Origin: Daucus carota subsp. sativus
Taxonomy: Eukaryota > Streptophyta > Magnoliopsida > Apiales > Apiaceae
DNA length: 64,000 nucleotides
NCBI RefSeq assembly: GCF_001625215.2
Contig: NC_030382.2
Coordinates: 31,668,610-31,732,609, forward strand
Direction: 5' to 3'
Of this stretch, positions 35,111 to 47,250 are shown piece after piece (position 1 is the stretch's first letter; the number at the start of each line of letters is the position of its first letter). A program made the position numbers and the translations under genes. The notes beneath the pieces were generated by a model, which did not search any database, was not told where the DNA came from, and was given only the letters and a program-made list of their open reading frames with translations.

Positions 35111-36720
35111 CGAATTCTTTGAGCCGGCACTTTCAAGCTAGTCGCTGGACGCCAGTTGTGGTATTGAACTGAGCAAGACAACAGGCTCGTGTTGCAGTAC
35201 TAGCGAATCCACGACGCCCATTTTTTCGAATATGAGCCAGGCAAGCTTCACAACGAATATGCTTCGCAACTGAAACTACTTTCGAGTTTTGGTGCTTATC
35301 CTTCTTTTTTATAATCCAGTATCCGGGCCAGTTTTGGTACACCTCGACTAATCCAAATAACTGCTCGCGCACTTTATTTTTTGCGCTAAGGTAAGATGTG
35401 AATCTGCATGTGCTATATGCAATATTAAAAATCTCTTGTAGATCTTAGTCTAGGCTTTCTAGAACTCTTAGTTTTCTCTAATGTTTTTCGATGTTTAATT
35501 TGTTAAAAGGTGAGATTTGTTGTTTCCCAATTAGTTGGACTCGATAGTTTTCGTGTAATTTTGCTTCTATCCAAATGGAAGTTTCTGTCATATTGGTCTC
35601 CAGTTCTATTCATCCTGGTTGTGTATTAAGTTAATAATAACGATTGACGAAATAAGGGTAGCAAAACTTCAAAGTCATGAGTCCACATAACACAGATAAG
35701 CATCAAGCCACCTGTAGTATAATGCTTGCAAGGTGTTGCCGACACAAAAAATACAAGTGGCTTGTTAACATCGAGCCTTTGGACAAACCGCGTACTCCCA
35801 CGCCCACTTCATGTCTAATCAGATACGGGGTTTTTCCGCGATGGATTGTGGGAACAAATTTTCCGTGTGTTTTTATATAGTTGAATGAAGGAATAATTTT
35901 TTTGTGAATTTTCATATAGCGGAAAGATGGAACAGTAAGATGTATAAAGCGTCGATAAGTAGTGTAGTCTTTTATATTCATATAAAAAAAATCAAATATC
36001 ATATATTTCATCGATAAAAAGTATAAAGCATCGATAAGCAGCTTCGTCCTTTATATTCATATAAGAAAATCAAGTATAGTGTATTTCATGGATGAGATCA
36101 CTGTACGAAAGTATTTGTTGAAACTTGTCAGATATCCACTTATTTTGCAAAACATTAAAATCTGTTTTTCTTTCCGTTCTCCTTATCATTTGTCATCTCC
36201 GAAATTAAGATTATTAGTGTTCCAAAAATCTTTAATTCACTGAAAAAAATTCGATTATTTCTTAGAAAGAAAAATTAATAAGTTACCAGCTTTATCCAAA
36301 AAAATCTTTGATGAATTTTCTATGAATTCTGAATCGACTGATCAACCGACTAGTTCTGATTCCTTAAATCTACAACCATGACTTAAGCATATATATATAT
36401 ATATGCAAAATTATACATTTCTTATTTTATTTCTAACGTATCTCGTTCCAACGCTCATTGCATACTTGGTAGAACGAATATAACGAAGATCCAATATTTA
36501 AGAACTATTAAAAAAAAAATAGACCTACAAATTTTATAAGAAAATGACAAGTAGAAATATAGGTGATCAATTAATTGAAAAAAAATGAACAAAGTGTCCA
36601 GAATTCACGAGTCGGCAGCGACAAATGTCCATTTCTATTCGTTTCATAACGTATTTCCCAGCTGCTTCGCTGAGTTAAATTTCTTATCCTCACTCCAACG
36701 GCTATTTTTAGTGCCGGCAA
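35111..36720. other. Spacer with an 80-bp direct duplication
   Basis: No gene recognised. Two copies of GTATAAAGCRTCGATAAG followed by CTTTATATTCATATAA and ATTTCATSGAT words lie at about 35940-36014 and 36020-36093 (period about 80). An open frame on the minus strand at 35133-35372 matches no family I recognise and adjoins the copia relic. Confidence 0.4.
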
Positions 36721-36725
36721 TATCC

Positions 36726-36735
36726 TTTATATAGA
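36726..36735 (+). promoter_or_regulatory. Probable TATA box of SAUR-like gene
   Basis: TTTATATAGA about 200 bases before the SAUR-like start codon; the distance implies a leader of roughly 170 bases. Confidence 0.45.
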
Positions 36736-36930
36736 CACCCATTACACACGTCTCCAATCAAGATTACACACGCTCTCGTTCATCCACAAATAAACACATT
36801 ACCACACATACAAGCCAGTGGCAGGCCAGTCAAGTAGGCACGTACAGGGGCGGAACTAGTAAGAGGCATCATATTATAAATTCCATAACACGAACACGAC
36901 ACGCATGCATATTAGTGTCCATAATTGAGA

Positions 36931-37290
36931 ATGGAGTGCTTGGTTCTGCCAGTTTCTTTACTGAGACGGCAGTGCATTCGGACGCGGCTAGGCTACCGGG
37001 AGCTGAAAGGCGGAGGTTTCGGGACGTCGGATGATCCGGTGAGGGTGGTGGTGGGGAAGGAGAGGAGGGAGTTCTGGGTGGATCCGTTTGTTTTGGAGGA
37101 AAACCCGTTTAGAGTTTTGATTGAATTGGTGAATAGAAATGAGGGGAGGGGGAGCAAGAAGAGAGTGTTGTTTGTGGATGTGGATGCTATATTGTTTGAG
37201 CACATGTTGTGGCTCATGCACAATGATTCTTCTTCTTTGTTTCAGCTCAATCTGAAAGAAGTTGTTGATTTCTATGCTCAAGATTTTTGA
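36931..37290 (+). CDS. SAUR-like auxin-responsive protein
   Basis: A single exon encodes 119 aa, typical of intronless SAUR genes. The N-terminus (MECLVLPVSLLRRQ) and the central VVVGKERREFWVDPFVLEENPF segment (residues about 36-58) followed by FVDVDAILFEHMLWLMHND match a conserved plant SAUR-like subfamily in which VDPFVLEENPFR replaces the classical VPVSYLxHPxF. Family members act in auxin-linked cell expansion, the best known by inhibiting PP2C.D phosphatases at the plasma membrane; whether this divergent branch does so is unknown. The ATG at 36931 was chosen because it gives the conserved MECLVLPVSLL start. There is no signal peptide. Neighbours are unrelated. Confidence 0.82.
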   Translation: MECLVLPVSLLRRQCIRTRLGYRELKGGGFGTSDDPVRVVVGKERREFWVDPFVLEENPFRVLIELVNRNEGRGSKKRVLFVDVDAILFEHMLWLMHNDSSSLFQLNLKEVVDFYAQDF

Positions 37291-38249
37291 GTTTTTATTT
37301 GGGTCTAGTTGGTTAGCTACAAAAATAATTGTTACCGGATCAAATATAGCCATGTTAAATTTAGGAGTCTCTGGTTTGTAAAGTTTATATTGTTGAATCT
37401 GATTATTGAGTAACTGATTCTATTGAGAGTTAACTGGATCATCGACTGTTCCGTCAATTTTAGTGAACAGTTAAGTATGATGATCTGAGAGCAAGGACGG
37501 ATCTAGGATTTCAAACTCACCGACAAAGATTATATTTTGATTTGGGGTTCTTTGATATGGGGTGAGGTGTTTGTTTTGTAAAAAGGGGATGAAAAACAGA
37601 GGAGGGAGGAGCTCTGTTTTGTTTGTGCAACTCTGCTCTCTTGCTTTACTTCGAAAATAATATTGCAGCTCTGTTTTGTTTGTGCTGGGATATTTCAATT
37701 ACAAATTCATGCTTCAAGGGACAAATTGGAATTTTCGCAAGGATTATTTGTATTGTATTTTTTTTTAAAGATAAATCTAAGATGGTTCTGTTCAAATTTT
37801 TGGAAAATATATTTCCCACATAATATTATTCATTCACTGTTCACATAACTCGTTTCACAATCAATTAGATGCTTTATATTCGAATTTGTCAAATGACCTT
37901 TAAATCCAGGATTGCTCCTCCCTCGTAGGATGTGTATTTTCCCGCCGGCCGCCACGCCAAACTCCGATATTAACATCACAGTGTTAAGATCGGAAAATTG
38001 AGAATTTTGTCAGGTACACATCGAAGATTGAAGAAAATTTAAAAAAATAATTGGTGAGAGGGATAGGTTATGTGATTTGTCTCTCACTATCTTAATCTAT
38101 TCGAAATTTCCCGACCTAAATAGAGGAAAGAAAGAGCGAAAATTATATTATATTATCTTTAGGTACGTTTACAACTCAACTTTTACGATTATTTATAAAG
38201 TCCGGTAACTGCACGAAGTTAAAAGCAAAATACAAGAAATTGGAGGATC
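37291..38249. other. Spacer after SAUR-like gene
   Basis: Nothing coding. A direct repeat AGCTCTGTTTTGTTTGTGC occurs at about 37610 and 37670. The segment near 37493 (AAGGACGGATCTAGGATTTC) resembles dispersed plant repeat ends. Confidence 0.35.
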
Positions 38250-38264
38250 AAAATTACGTTATAC

Positions 38265-38405
38265 GAGCACAATTGGATAGCTCCGGTGATTAGGGTATAT
38301 CCTTTGTTGACCCAAGTCTTACGTTCGACCCTGACTCATATCGAGAAAATCTGAGAGCTGATACTCAAATTGCAAGACTATAATTCATATTAGTAAAAAA
38401 AAAAA
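38265..38405 (+). mobile_element. tRNA-derived SINE with 15-bp target duplication
   Basis: The body starts GAGCACAATTGGATAG (box A region) and has a box-B-like CGTTCGACCCTGACTC about 55 bases in, then a short unique part and an A-tail (38395-38405). It is flanked by AAAATTACGTTATAC (38250-38264) and AAAATTATGCTATAC (38402-38416, sharing the tail's last As), a 15-bp duplication with two mismatches. Size and structure fit a plant SINE. Confidence 0.75.
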
Positions 38406-38801
38406 TTATGCTATACATACTCCAGCACATCCACTTGTAACATCCGGAGAAATATTCCCTTCATACTTATCCTTAAAATGAAATTAGAAAGATGTATAGT
38501 TAATCTGGACTTGATCTTACTAAATATACACAAATTCCTTTTCCGTTTTGTTCTCCACTTGCTGCCTGAAAAAACAAAATTTTACATTCGAGATACAATG
38601 ATTTTAAGTCTTATGCAATATGATCAAGCAGTGTCTGTATTAAGCTTCACTAGTAGGCGGGTTTAACCCGTTTAAATCCTGGTTGATGAACCATGTCCTG
38701 ATAAATTAACTTCTATGTTTAACTTCAACAAGAACTGTCAAATCATCACAAAACTACAATGACTGAAGGCTAGACAGACACGACACACCACAATCTAAAG
38801 T

Positions 38802-41800
38802 TTATAATGCTGCTAATTCAGTTTTCTTTTCCTCCAGAAGCTTCAACTCTTTGCACCAGTCCTCCAACTTTGCCAGCTTTTCCAATTGTTCTGGTTTTAG
38901 TTCTTGAACATTTTTCTCCTTGAGGGCTTCTGCCAGGCGTAACTGGAACAAAAACAAAAGGACTCCAATCAAAAACATCTCTCATTTTTGAAAGTGGGGA
39001 AGATTTAGTAAATTAACAAATAATTTAAAACTTCTTTAGGCGTAATTTACAAAACTTATCCATCATGTAAATGGTATATTCATCTTTTTGCCAAGGGTAA
39101 ATTAACATTTCAAGGTTGATGCGCAATGCTAAAGCTGCATGGATTGTATATGGTTCTTAAATCTTTTCGAAGAACTGCCATCACTTCTAGGATTTTCTAC
39201 ATTCTGGTTAAAAAGCATGAACAATTCGTCTTATGTACTCAAATATGTCCTCTCAACAATCTTACAACATATATATGTATCAACTACAAGCTGGTCAACT
39301 ACATTAATATCATGTCAAATAAATTTTGACGAGTATTCAGGCAAAGTAACACATAGACCTATATAAGAAAATTGCCCAATCCTTTAAGGATCAATGTATT
39401 CCAAGTGCTCACCACATTATTCCAGATCTACCATTGCGTAAATATGACATTGATGCACAGTTGCACACTAATTATTTAATGTAAAATAAAATTCTTTGCC
39501 AGAGAAACAACAATCATGATGCAACTTACAGGAATCTAGTCCCTGTATATGTACATCTGACAACAATGATTTACAAAATGGGAACTGCAATATTAATTGG
39601 GTCCATTGTACAAGTATTAATGGCATCAGGGATTTAAAAACACTTGTGGCCTTGTAAATATAACCAATTAACGTTGCGACAGAGAAATAAGTTCCACATA
39701 GTCCAATAGACAACAAACAGTCCATGTGTGACTTAATTTTATACCAAGAGCCAAGAAACATGTGAGCTATGATTGAAGATGGAAAATGTGCAGAAAAGAA
39801 GCAATGCTTGCACTAAAACTAGAAAACAAGGGAAGTGCACAATTAAATTAAAGTTGCACATACACAAAAATGTATATAATTAAAATGAGGATGTCAAGAG
39901 TAGGTGTTGCATGCATGAAGTATTTACCTTCTTTCTTAAAGCTCGAATTTTTTTATCGATATCAGGAACAGGATCCTGTGAACCCAAATGCTCTCCTGAA
40001 TTTGACGGAGCAATAGCTGCAGAAGAATTTGTAGCAATATTTAAATCATTCAACTCCGAGGTGACCACATCAACAGCTGGCACTTTAATTACATCATCAC
40101 CAGATGCAACTTTGTCATTGTTCAAATTCTTATCAACAGCGGCCTGCTAGATTAACATGTAAAATAAAATATCAGGTATAAGCGCAACTTGCGAAGTAAT
40201 GTTCACATAAAAGTGATTCTTTGTACACCAAGTATCCTCAACTTCTATATTATATAAATAACTACACAACATTTGAAAATTTTAAACAGCACTAGTTAAC
40301 CCTTTCGTACATTTATTGTTTTTCATAACATATCGATCCTATTTCCCAATTGAGTTTTATTAAATTAGCGCACCATTATAAGATTAAAAATAATAAATAT
40401 ATTTTTATTAAAATATAATCATAAATTTCAATTAACGAATCAGAAACGAGATTAAATACTTTTTTCTGTCAAATATCACTGAATATTATGAAATATTATA
40501 ACATGATTCTACTGTAGAACAAAAATTATCCATAATTATTCTACTTTAAAACCAAATTTAAAAATCAAGTTTTTTTCCAAGTTACTAAGGTTAATTTTTT
40601 TTAAAGTTTGTATATCATCGTGCTCTACATTAGGATTATATTTTATGTTTTGTGAAAGAATGAGTGCACTATGGAAGGTTGGCACATATATGTGTGTGTG
40701 TGTGTTAGATTCGATTGATAAGTATCATACATCAATTCCAAATTTTATTAACCTAATACAAAATTATTTGAAGATTTGACATTATTCGAGTCCAGTGATG
40801 ACTATATGTGGCTCCACCGTGTTCATTTTATTACTAGTGTTGAGAAAGGCGTAGACTTGGTGAAAGCACAAGAGTTGTTTTTAAGGTGCCACAAGTGATA
40901 ACAGATACCAAAGTGTGTCCTTTTGCTATTAAAACTAGAACTAGTGAAAAGCATTTAAGTATATGTATATATACCGTTAGAAAAATTAGTTGCTTTGAAT
41001 AGCTAACAAATTAAAAAAATGTCGCTTAGTTTCAAAAAAAAATTGAAATAGGTCATTACTCATTAGACATTAATTAACTAAATTTAACAACTAAAATGCT
41101 TTAAAGTTGTTAAGCATGACAAAGGGCGTCAAATACGTACTCTTCATTATCTATGTCTAAGGAGTGAAAAAGGCTGCAGAGATGGCATTTAACTAGTGTG
41201 TGGGTGTGTGCGCGCAAGTGAGAGAAAAAAGAGGGTATACTTGTATTCGCTTTTCCTTCTTCCTTTCATTTCTTTTGGCAGACTTGGTCTTTGGTTTAGC
41301 ATCCAATGCTGGGTCGCAACCTGGCGGCATTCCTTCAAGCGACTCCATCTCCTTCTTCCACTGTCCTCATCATAAACATAAAAAAGAAAGACATAAGTTC
41401 AGTGTAGAACCAAGAACCTAAGAACGCCTAATCCGAACCCTATTAATTATATACAAACCGAACCCATTTTACATAAGTTGAAAACAGTAGTAATTTACAG
41501 TTTCTTCCACAAATGTCATCAGCCTGAAATTATATAAACCAAGGCCAGAATTCAACACAACAGCAATACACACACTACCCTCGGTAATTATTCGACATTT
41601 CGACACACTTGTTATCACAAACACAAAAAGCCTTAAACTTTACAATTCACACCATCCCCAAACCACAATTTGAACATATTACAACAATAATTCAAAAATT
41701 AAAAAAGAGGGTTAGTAGAAGAAGCAAGAAATACTTACAAGGGCACCTTTGGATTGATAAATAGCGACTTCATCTTGAGGAACATAGCCAGCCCTAATTC

Positions 41801-41915
41801 TAATGGGCTTTCGGAGTGTACCGTCGGGTCGTCGGGTCGGGCCGAGAATCCTCTCTCCTTCTTTTAGGGTTTTACCCACTTCTGCTGCTAAGTTGTTCCC
41901 TTGATCCATGGCCAT
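38802..41915 (-). CDS. PYM: PYM, partner of Y14 and Mago
   Basis: Four exons on the minus strand (41915-41739, 41360-41241, 40143-39928, 38942-38802), GT-AG and all phase 0, give 217 aa. The N-terminal Mago-binding domain (about 15-59) is clear: [20 protein letters not shown] then [13 protein letters not shown]. Residues 60-100 are basic ([11 protein letters not shown]). A Ser/Asp-rich linker follows, and the tail has a helical segment ([11 protein letters not shown] and [15 protein letters not shown]). PYM binds Mago-Y14 and, in animals, the small ribosomal subunit, removing exon-junction complexes from mRNA as translation begins; in Arabidopsis it binds Mago and Y14 and is cytoplasmic. ATGGCCATGG offers two in-frame starts; the first was taken. 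The 1.1-kb intron between exons 2 and 3 carries an inverted-repeat element. A TAGCAG acceptor at exon 3 could add one Gln. Confidence 0.93.
40286..40710. mobile_element. Microsatellite-bounded MITE, copy D (PYM intron 2)
   Basis: The internal sequence (TGATTCTACTGTAGAAC, TAATTATTCTAC, AAATTTAAAAATCAAG) matches the elements at 22117-22542 and 12505-12898. The right end runs GTGCACTATGGAAGGTTGGC into (TG)n at about 40690-40705. The left limit is unclear and no left microsatellite was seen, so coordinates are approximate. It lies in the PYM intron between exons 2 and 3. Confidence 0.5.
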
Positions 41916-43122
41916 CTTCTTCCAATTGGATTTCACTTCTTGCAGAGCAATTATTAAGCACAAACAATGGTGGTGGTATCTTTGTTGATGTTCCTTTTCT
42001 TACAATCCTAACACTACCATTCAAATGACCCAGACTACTTTACTTTTTTTATTTATATTTAATAAAGTACATATATTTCAATTTTTTGAACAAATAGTAC
42101 ATATAGTTCATAACTATATTAAATATAAAAAATTAGTTACTCTTTATGTCATGTAGGTTAGGTTGTATATTAATACTCTTATAAAATATAATTTTAATAA
42201 TTTTTTTCTAGATAAAATTTTAAATTTAAATACTTATAAAAAAAATTAAATAAATTATGAAATTATATTTTATATACATCTTAAAATACGTGTCAAACAA
42301 TAAAAATATTGTAAAAATTAATAAGAACAAAGTAAATATTATATAATTATAATACTATTTACGCAGAGAAAAGTTTTTTGGGTCCATATTTAGTGGTTTT
42401 CATCATAACTTTTCTATTTTATAATATTTTAACTACCCGTCAACCTGAAGATTATCTTCTATTCTGTAATCTACAAGTATAATAATTAGTTTTATAAATT
42501 GCAGGATACTATTAGAACAATGAGCTTAATTATTACTAAAGTTGAAGGACGTTAATGATAAATTGATAATAATAATTAAGATTATTTAGAATTGATAAGT
42601 TATATATAATTTTTGATGATTAAATATATTATTATAGTTAAATTAAAGAAATATTATCGCTACCTCAGAAACTCCAGTTTAAATGTAAATTCCATAAGTA
42701 TGTGCTTTGTGATGTCAAATTGTACGTGGACTCAATAGAATCTAAATGTATTTCGATCATAAGTATGTATTTGGTTCGTGATTCCAAACTACGGTGACAT
42801 ACATGAAATAATGTTAATGCTTGTGTGGATATTGAGATTTTAAGAAAGAACTGAATGAGTAACTCATATTTCATAATTTTTTGACCTATTTGAAATATTT
42901 TAGGAAATCTAAGACAAAATAATTCGATGCGATATTGTGGGAAGAAATTATATTTCTTGTTGGACATTGAGAATATGTTGGATGAAGATAGGTTATACAA
43001 TTTTTGTAAAACAAAAGTCGTGGACGTCAAAACTAAGAAGGCAAGATGTCAATAACTTGTATGAAAGTAGTGCATCTAAAATTAAACATCTATGATGTAT
43101 TATGTGTGACTTTCATGTATCT
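41916..43122. other. PYM upstream region and AT-rich spacer
   Basis: The PYM promoter must lie at the left end; no TATA box is distinctive. A degenerate piece at about 42190-42330 (CTTAAAATACGTGTCAAAC) resembles the interior of the broken MITE near 43640-43737. No gene seen. Confidence 0.35.
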
Positions 43123-43131
43123 TATTAATTT

Positions 43132-44294
43132 GGGAAAATAGATTTTTTTGTCACTCAACTTATTGTGTTTTTAGAAATTTGCCACCCAACTTAATTTTTT
43201 TTTCCTTTTACTCACTAATGTTAGGTTTGGATTTTTTTTTTTAGCCACCAACTTAGGTTCAGATTTGATTACTAGTATTATGATAATTTTATTTATCACT
43301 AAACTTATTGTGTCTTTAGAAATTAACCACTCAACTATAATTTTTTTCATTTTACTCACTATGTTAGGTTATTTTTTTTTGTCACTGAAGTTAAGTTCGG
43401 ATTTGATTATTAGCAATACACTAATTCTGTGTAGCATTATTAAAATATAGTGGTAGTCCGTAATATTTTGATGATGTGGTATATTTCTGTATCTTTATAT
43501 ATAGTACTTTTTATATATCCAATGTCGTTTACTGTGGGTGATAAGAATTTTACACGTATTTTTATGGCTTTTAAAAGATGTAGTTTCATAAAAAAAATTT
43601 AGGTTTTTTTTTGAATAAAAATTCAACGTTTGGATTTTTACACACAAAAATAAGTTATGAAACTATGTTTTATAAGAGTCTTAAAATACGTGCTAAGCAG
43701 CAAAAAAAATGTAAAATAATGAAAAGGACGGAGGGAGTAATAATAATAAAATGATTCATTACAGAGGACAATCATCGAAAATTAAGTTAACCTCTCTATT
43801 TATTTATCTTGAAATTTGTAATAAAATAAAGTTATTAAAATTTATGAAGATAAATTTGAGAGAGATTTTAGACTGAGCTAGTCGATTGAAACTTTAATAG
43901 CGAAAGATGATGCATCATATCACTCAATTACACTTTATCTTATCAGGGAGGGTGAATTGTTTGAAGTCATTGATTTCATATTCATGATTTATTGAATTTT
44001 TAGAATTCTAATCATGATTTTTCCTGGTTTTAATTTTTTATCGGCTCATTTTATATATTATTATAGTATATAAAGATATAAACATATGACACATCATCAA
44101 AATATTACATATTATCACTATGTATAAATGATGCTACAAAAATTATCATAATGCTAGTAATCAACTCCGAACCTAAGTTGGTGGCTAAAAAAAAATCCAA
44201 ACATAACATTAGTGAGTAAAAGGAAAAAAAATTTAGTTGGGTGACAAGTTTCAAAAAACACTATGAGTTGAGTGGCAAAAAAATCTGTTTTCCC
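43132..44294. mobile_element. Mutator-type long-TIR element with exact 9-bp target duplication
   Basis: TATTAATTT at 43123-43131 is repeated exactly at 44295-44303. The ends are near-perfect inverted repeats of at least 140 bp, beginning GGGAAAAYAGATTTTTTTG and containing CACTCAACT, CCTTTTACTCACTAATGTTA and AGCCACCAACTTAGGTTC words. Homology continues inward to about 250 bp on the right. The left arm is partly duplicated: a second diverged copy starts at about 43290. The 1163-bp body has no transposase, so it is a non-autonomous Mutator-like element; a Stowaway-type end (AGGACGGAGGGAGTA, 43723-43737) is nested in it. Confidence 0.85.
43723..43737. mobile_element. Solitary Stowaway-type end
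   Basis: AGGACGGAGGGAGTA is the right terminus of a Stowaway-type MITE. The matching left end is not recognisable within the preceding 300 bases, so the copy is truncated or strongly diverged. It lies inside the Mutator-type element. Confidence 0.6.
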
Positions 44295-44303
44295 TATTAA
44301 TTT

Positions 44304-46500
44304 AATTATGAATTGTGTACTTATTTTTTTAATCACAAACTATATATATTCAAGTGTTTAACTAAGATAATTCATAGTTTAGGATATAAATTTTATATTA
44401 TGATGAGATTGTAAAAATAAGATATAAAAGATATTAAACAATTTTTTGATCATGAGATAACTAACTAAAAGTTAACTGTTATATTTCAATTTCTAATCAT
44501 AGGATAACTGATTAAAAGTTAACATATGATAGACTTTTGTATTATCTACTTATCATATATTTCAATTGTATCAGTTATACACAAATTATAAATATTGCAG
44601 TCAGCTGTCATGTTCATATTAGTTCATGTTTGCTTACAGTTTTGTCATGTCGAGCGTGTACATATCTTGCTTAGACCTTCCATCACCATTTATCCAAAGC
44701 TGTACCACTAACAGGTATCGAGAAAGTACTTGATTAAAATGTCATTCTTGTGGATTGGGATTGAATGAAAGTGGTATTGTAACTTATATTGTTTAAGTGG
44801 AATAACATTTTGTGTGTTATTTTTTTGTCAATTCCGCATCCAACATAATCATGATATTTAACCAAGTCAAAACCTAATGCTTTTGGATACTAAAGACATA
44901 TATTATTGTATCTTTAAGATATAAAGATTCTCTTGATTACAATCAAATGTGAATTTTTTTTGATACGCTTGGAATCTTGCACAAAGGTAGACAACGTATA
45001 TAATATTTGATCCACTTATAGTTTATTAAAGTTATTAATTCTTAAATATCGTAGAAGGAGGGTCGAATACAATATTCACTATTTTTCAAATTTTTCGAAT
45101 ATCTGTGGATAAATAAATTATAGTTTTAGAAGTGAGTCAGTGTTCTTGAGAAATATATAGTGTTTATATGAATATAACGATAATGAACTAAAACACAGGT
45201 TTTCGAGGAACATCATTTTACTGATAATTCATGAGGGTGCTACAAAATCTAATTTGATGGATTAACCGCGAATAATATTTTCTATATTATTCTAATATAA
45301 ATTTTTCTAAAACAAGCTCTTTAGATAGTAAGCATGAGATTTTACAATGGAGCTCCGTCTGTTCCTTTTGTGGGTAAAAAAAAAAAGAGAAATAAAGATA
45401 TTCCGAGTTTTGTAGACGTACGGAGAGGGATGGCTGCAATAGAACCAAGAAAACCAACAATATCCACACTCGTTCTAGTTCCCAGTCTGTTCCATTTCAC
45501 AAACAGAGAACTGTTGTTGAATAAATAATAAATAAATGAATAAAGTTGGGCATTTTTAGAACAATTCAACCACTCCACGTTGATTAAGTTGTCGTTTCGT
45601 GTGAACTACCGATTCAGTGATGGACCGCCCTAAAAACTATTCAGTGGTACCGTTCAAAAACCGTTCAATGAAAGATCTTTTAAATTACATTTTTCTTATT
45701 AGACCGTCTAGATTACTGTTTAACGGTTGTTCATTAAGAATACCTTTGGTGATAGACTGTGGAACATATTATATGTTGATATACCATCCAGATCATTATT
45801 TTCTTGACGGGCCGTCTCGAGTACCGTTTTGTTGATAAACCGTCTTGAATATCAATTTCTTAGTAGACCGTTCAAAATATCAATTAATTTAGATTACATT
45901 TATAGTTACAAAAATAAACAAGTCAATTATATCTCCTTAAAATCCTCACCGTGTCTTAATTCAGGTCGAATTTAGTTTTTTTTTTTGTCAGGGTCGAATT
46001 TAGTTTTTGTTTGAGTAGAGATGTGAATATTTGTCGAATAAGAATTTTATATGTCAAACAATTACTTCATGTTGACAATTTTCATAAAGTAATAAGATAT
46101 TAATTATTATAAAAGATTATATAAATATGTTTTCAATATTATAAATTAACAATCTCTTAAAATATAAAATTCTAAAATTATTTAAGAGAACGTGATTCGA
46201 TTATTTATAGTTCGAAGATTCATCCTTTTCCCCCCTAGATTTTGTAGTCTATTTGGATTAAAAAAATTATTATTAAATATTTTTTGATTTTGATGATTTT
46301 TACTTTGTTTATATGAGTTAATTGTGAACATTTCAAGTTAATATACAATGTTTTTATTCATATTTAAAATCAATTAATTTGTTTATTGTTGATTATACAA
46401 ACAAAACAAAATACGTAAGTGGTCTAATACTAATTCAATTGATATAATATAATATCTAAATTAATAGAAAAATATTTGTTCTTGTAGAATGAAAATAGTT
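44304..46500. other. AT-rich spacer with degenerate GACCGTC repeats
   Basis: No gene recognised. Between 45619 and 45890 short words of the form RGACCGTCTNGAATATCA recur irregularly, closest spaced (about 30 bases) near 45836-45885. A short open stretch at 45334-45528 has no recognised domain. Confidence 0.35.
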
Positions 46501-46503
46501 TAA

Positions 46504-46967
46504 GAGGGGTGTATTGGATTGAGATTTTAAAGCATTTTTTTGCATTCATGAAATCCGAGGGTATTCGATTGGGATTGTTTGAAATCTATTAAAATCTTGA
46601 GGTATTCAATTGGGATTTCAAATTATGCTACAAAATCTGGTGGTATTCAATTGGGATTTTAAATTATGCTTTAAAATCCGATGGTATTCAATTGGGATTG
46701 TTTAAAATCCATTAAAATCTGATGGTATTCAAATGCTGATGGATTTTTTTACATTTCATAAAATGATGGATTTTGTGGCATTTTTCAGTGTATTTTAAGT
46801 TTTTTGAAATCCCATCAAAATCAATGGGATTTTGAAGCATTGTGCTTAAATCCTATCAACTCTGCGACATTTTATCAAGAATCCGCACAAAATTAAAATC
46901 AGACACAATCCATTAAAATCCATAGACTAAAAACAATCCATTAAAATCCCAATCGAATACACCCCTC
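46504..46967. mobile_element. Tourist/Harbinger-type MITE with internal repeats
   Basis: The ends are inverted: GAGGGGTGTATTGGATTGAG on the left and GAGGGGTGTATTCGATTGGG as the reverse complement of the right. TAA flanks both (46501-46503 and 46968-46970), the 3-bp duplication usual for PIF/Harbinger. The interior contains several direct copies of GGTATTCAATTGGGATTT and of AAAATCCATTAAAATC. 464 bp, no coding sequence. It ends about 280 bases upstream of the separase start codon. Confidence 0.85.
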
Positions 46968-47013
46968 TAAACCTCTAAAGCCCGCGTGTATATTTGAAAA
47001 CTGAAATACAGGA

Positions 47014-47020
47014 TTTGGCG
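47014..47020 (+). promoter_or_regulatory. Possible E2F-like core upstream of separase
   Basis: TTTGGCG (followed by T) about 230 bases before the separase start codon resembles the core of E2F sites (TTTSSCGC). The match is incomplete, so this is suggestive only; separase is a cell-cycle gene. Confidence 0.2.
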
Positions 47021-47175
47021 TATACATACATCTTAATATACCCAGTAATCAAATCAATCGCTCTTCGCGGCTACTGAAATCGGCGGCGACAAATTGTTAA
47101 TTAGCTCTGAATCGAAATCAGTTGCTCATCTCTATCAACTAAGCTTACTCAAAACATATAGGTAACCCCCTTTCT

Positions 47176-47183
47176 AAACCCTA
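47176..47183 (+). promoter_or_regulatory. Telo-box in separase leader
   Basis: AAACCCTA about 70 bases before the start codon, a motif frequent in promoters and leaders of genes active in dividing plant cells. Confidence 0.4.
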
Positions 47184-47250
47184 GTTTACACAAATTTTCT
47201 CTTCGATATCTAGAATTTCGATTTTTCATTTGTTATCGCAATTTTAATTC

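Noticed and set aside
35133..35372. 79-codon minus-strand frame with Cys pairs
   Set aside because: The Cys spacing does not match a zinc knuckle, no family is recognised, and it adjoins a decayed copia relic.
36988..37353. 121-codon minus-strand frame overlapping the SAUR-like gene
   Set aside because: It has no family resemblance; the plus-strand frame has conserved SAUR-like motifs throughout.
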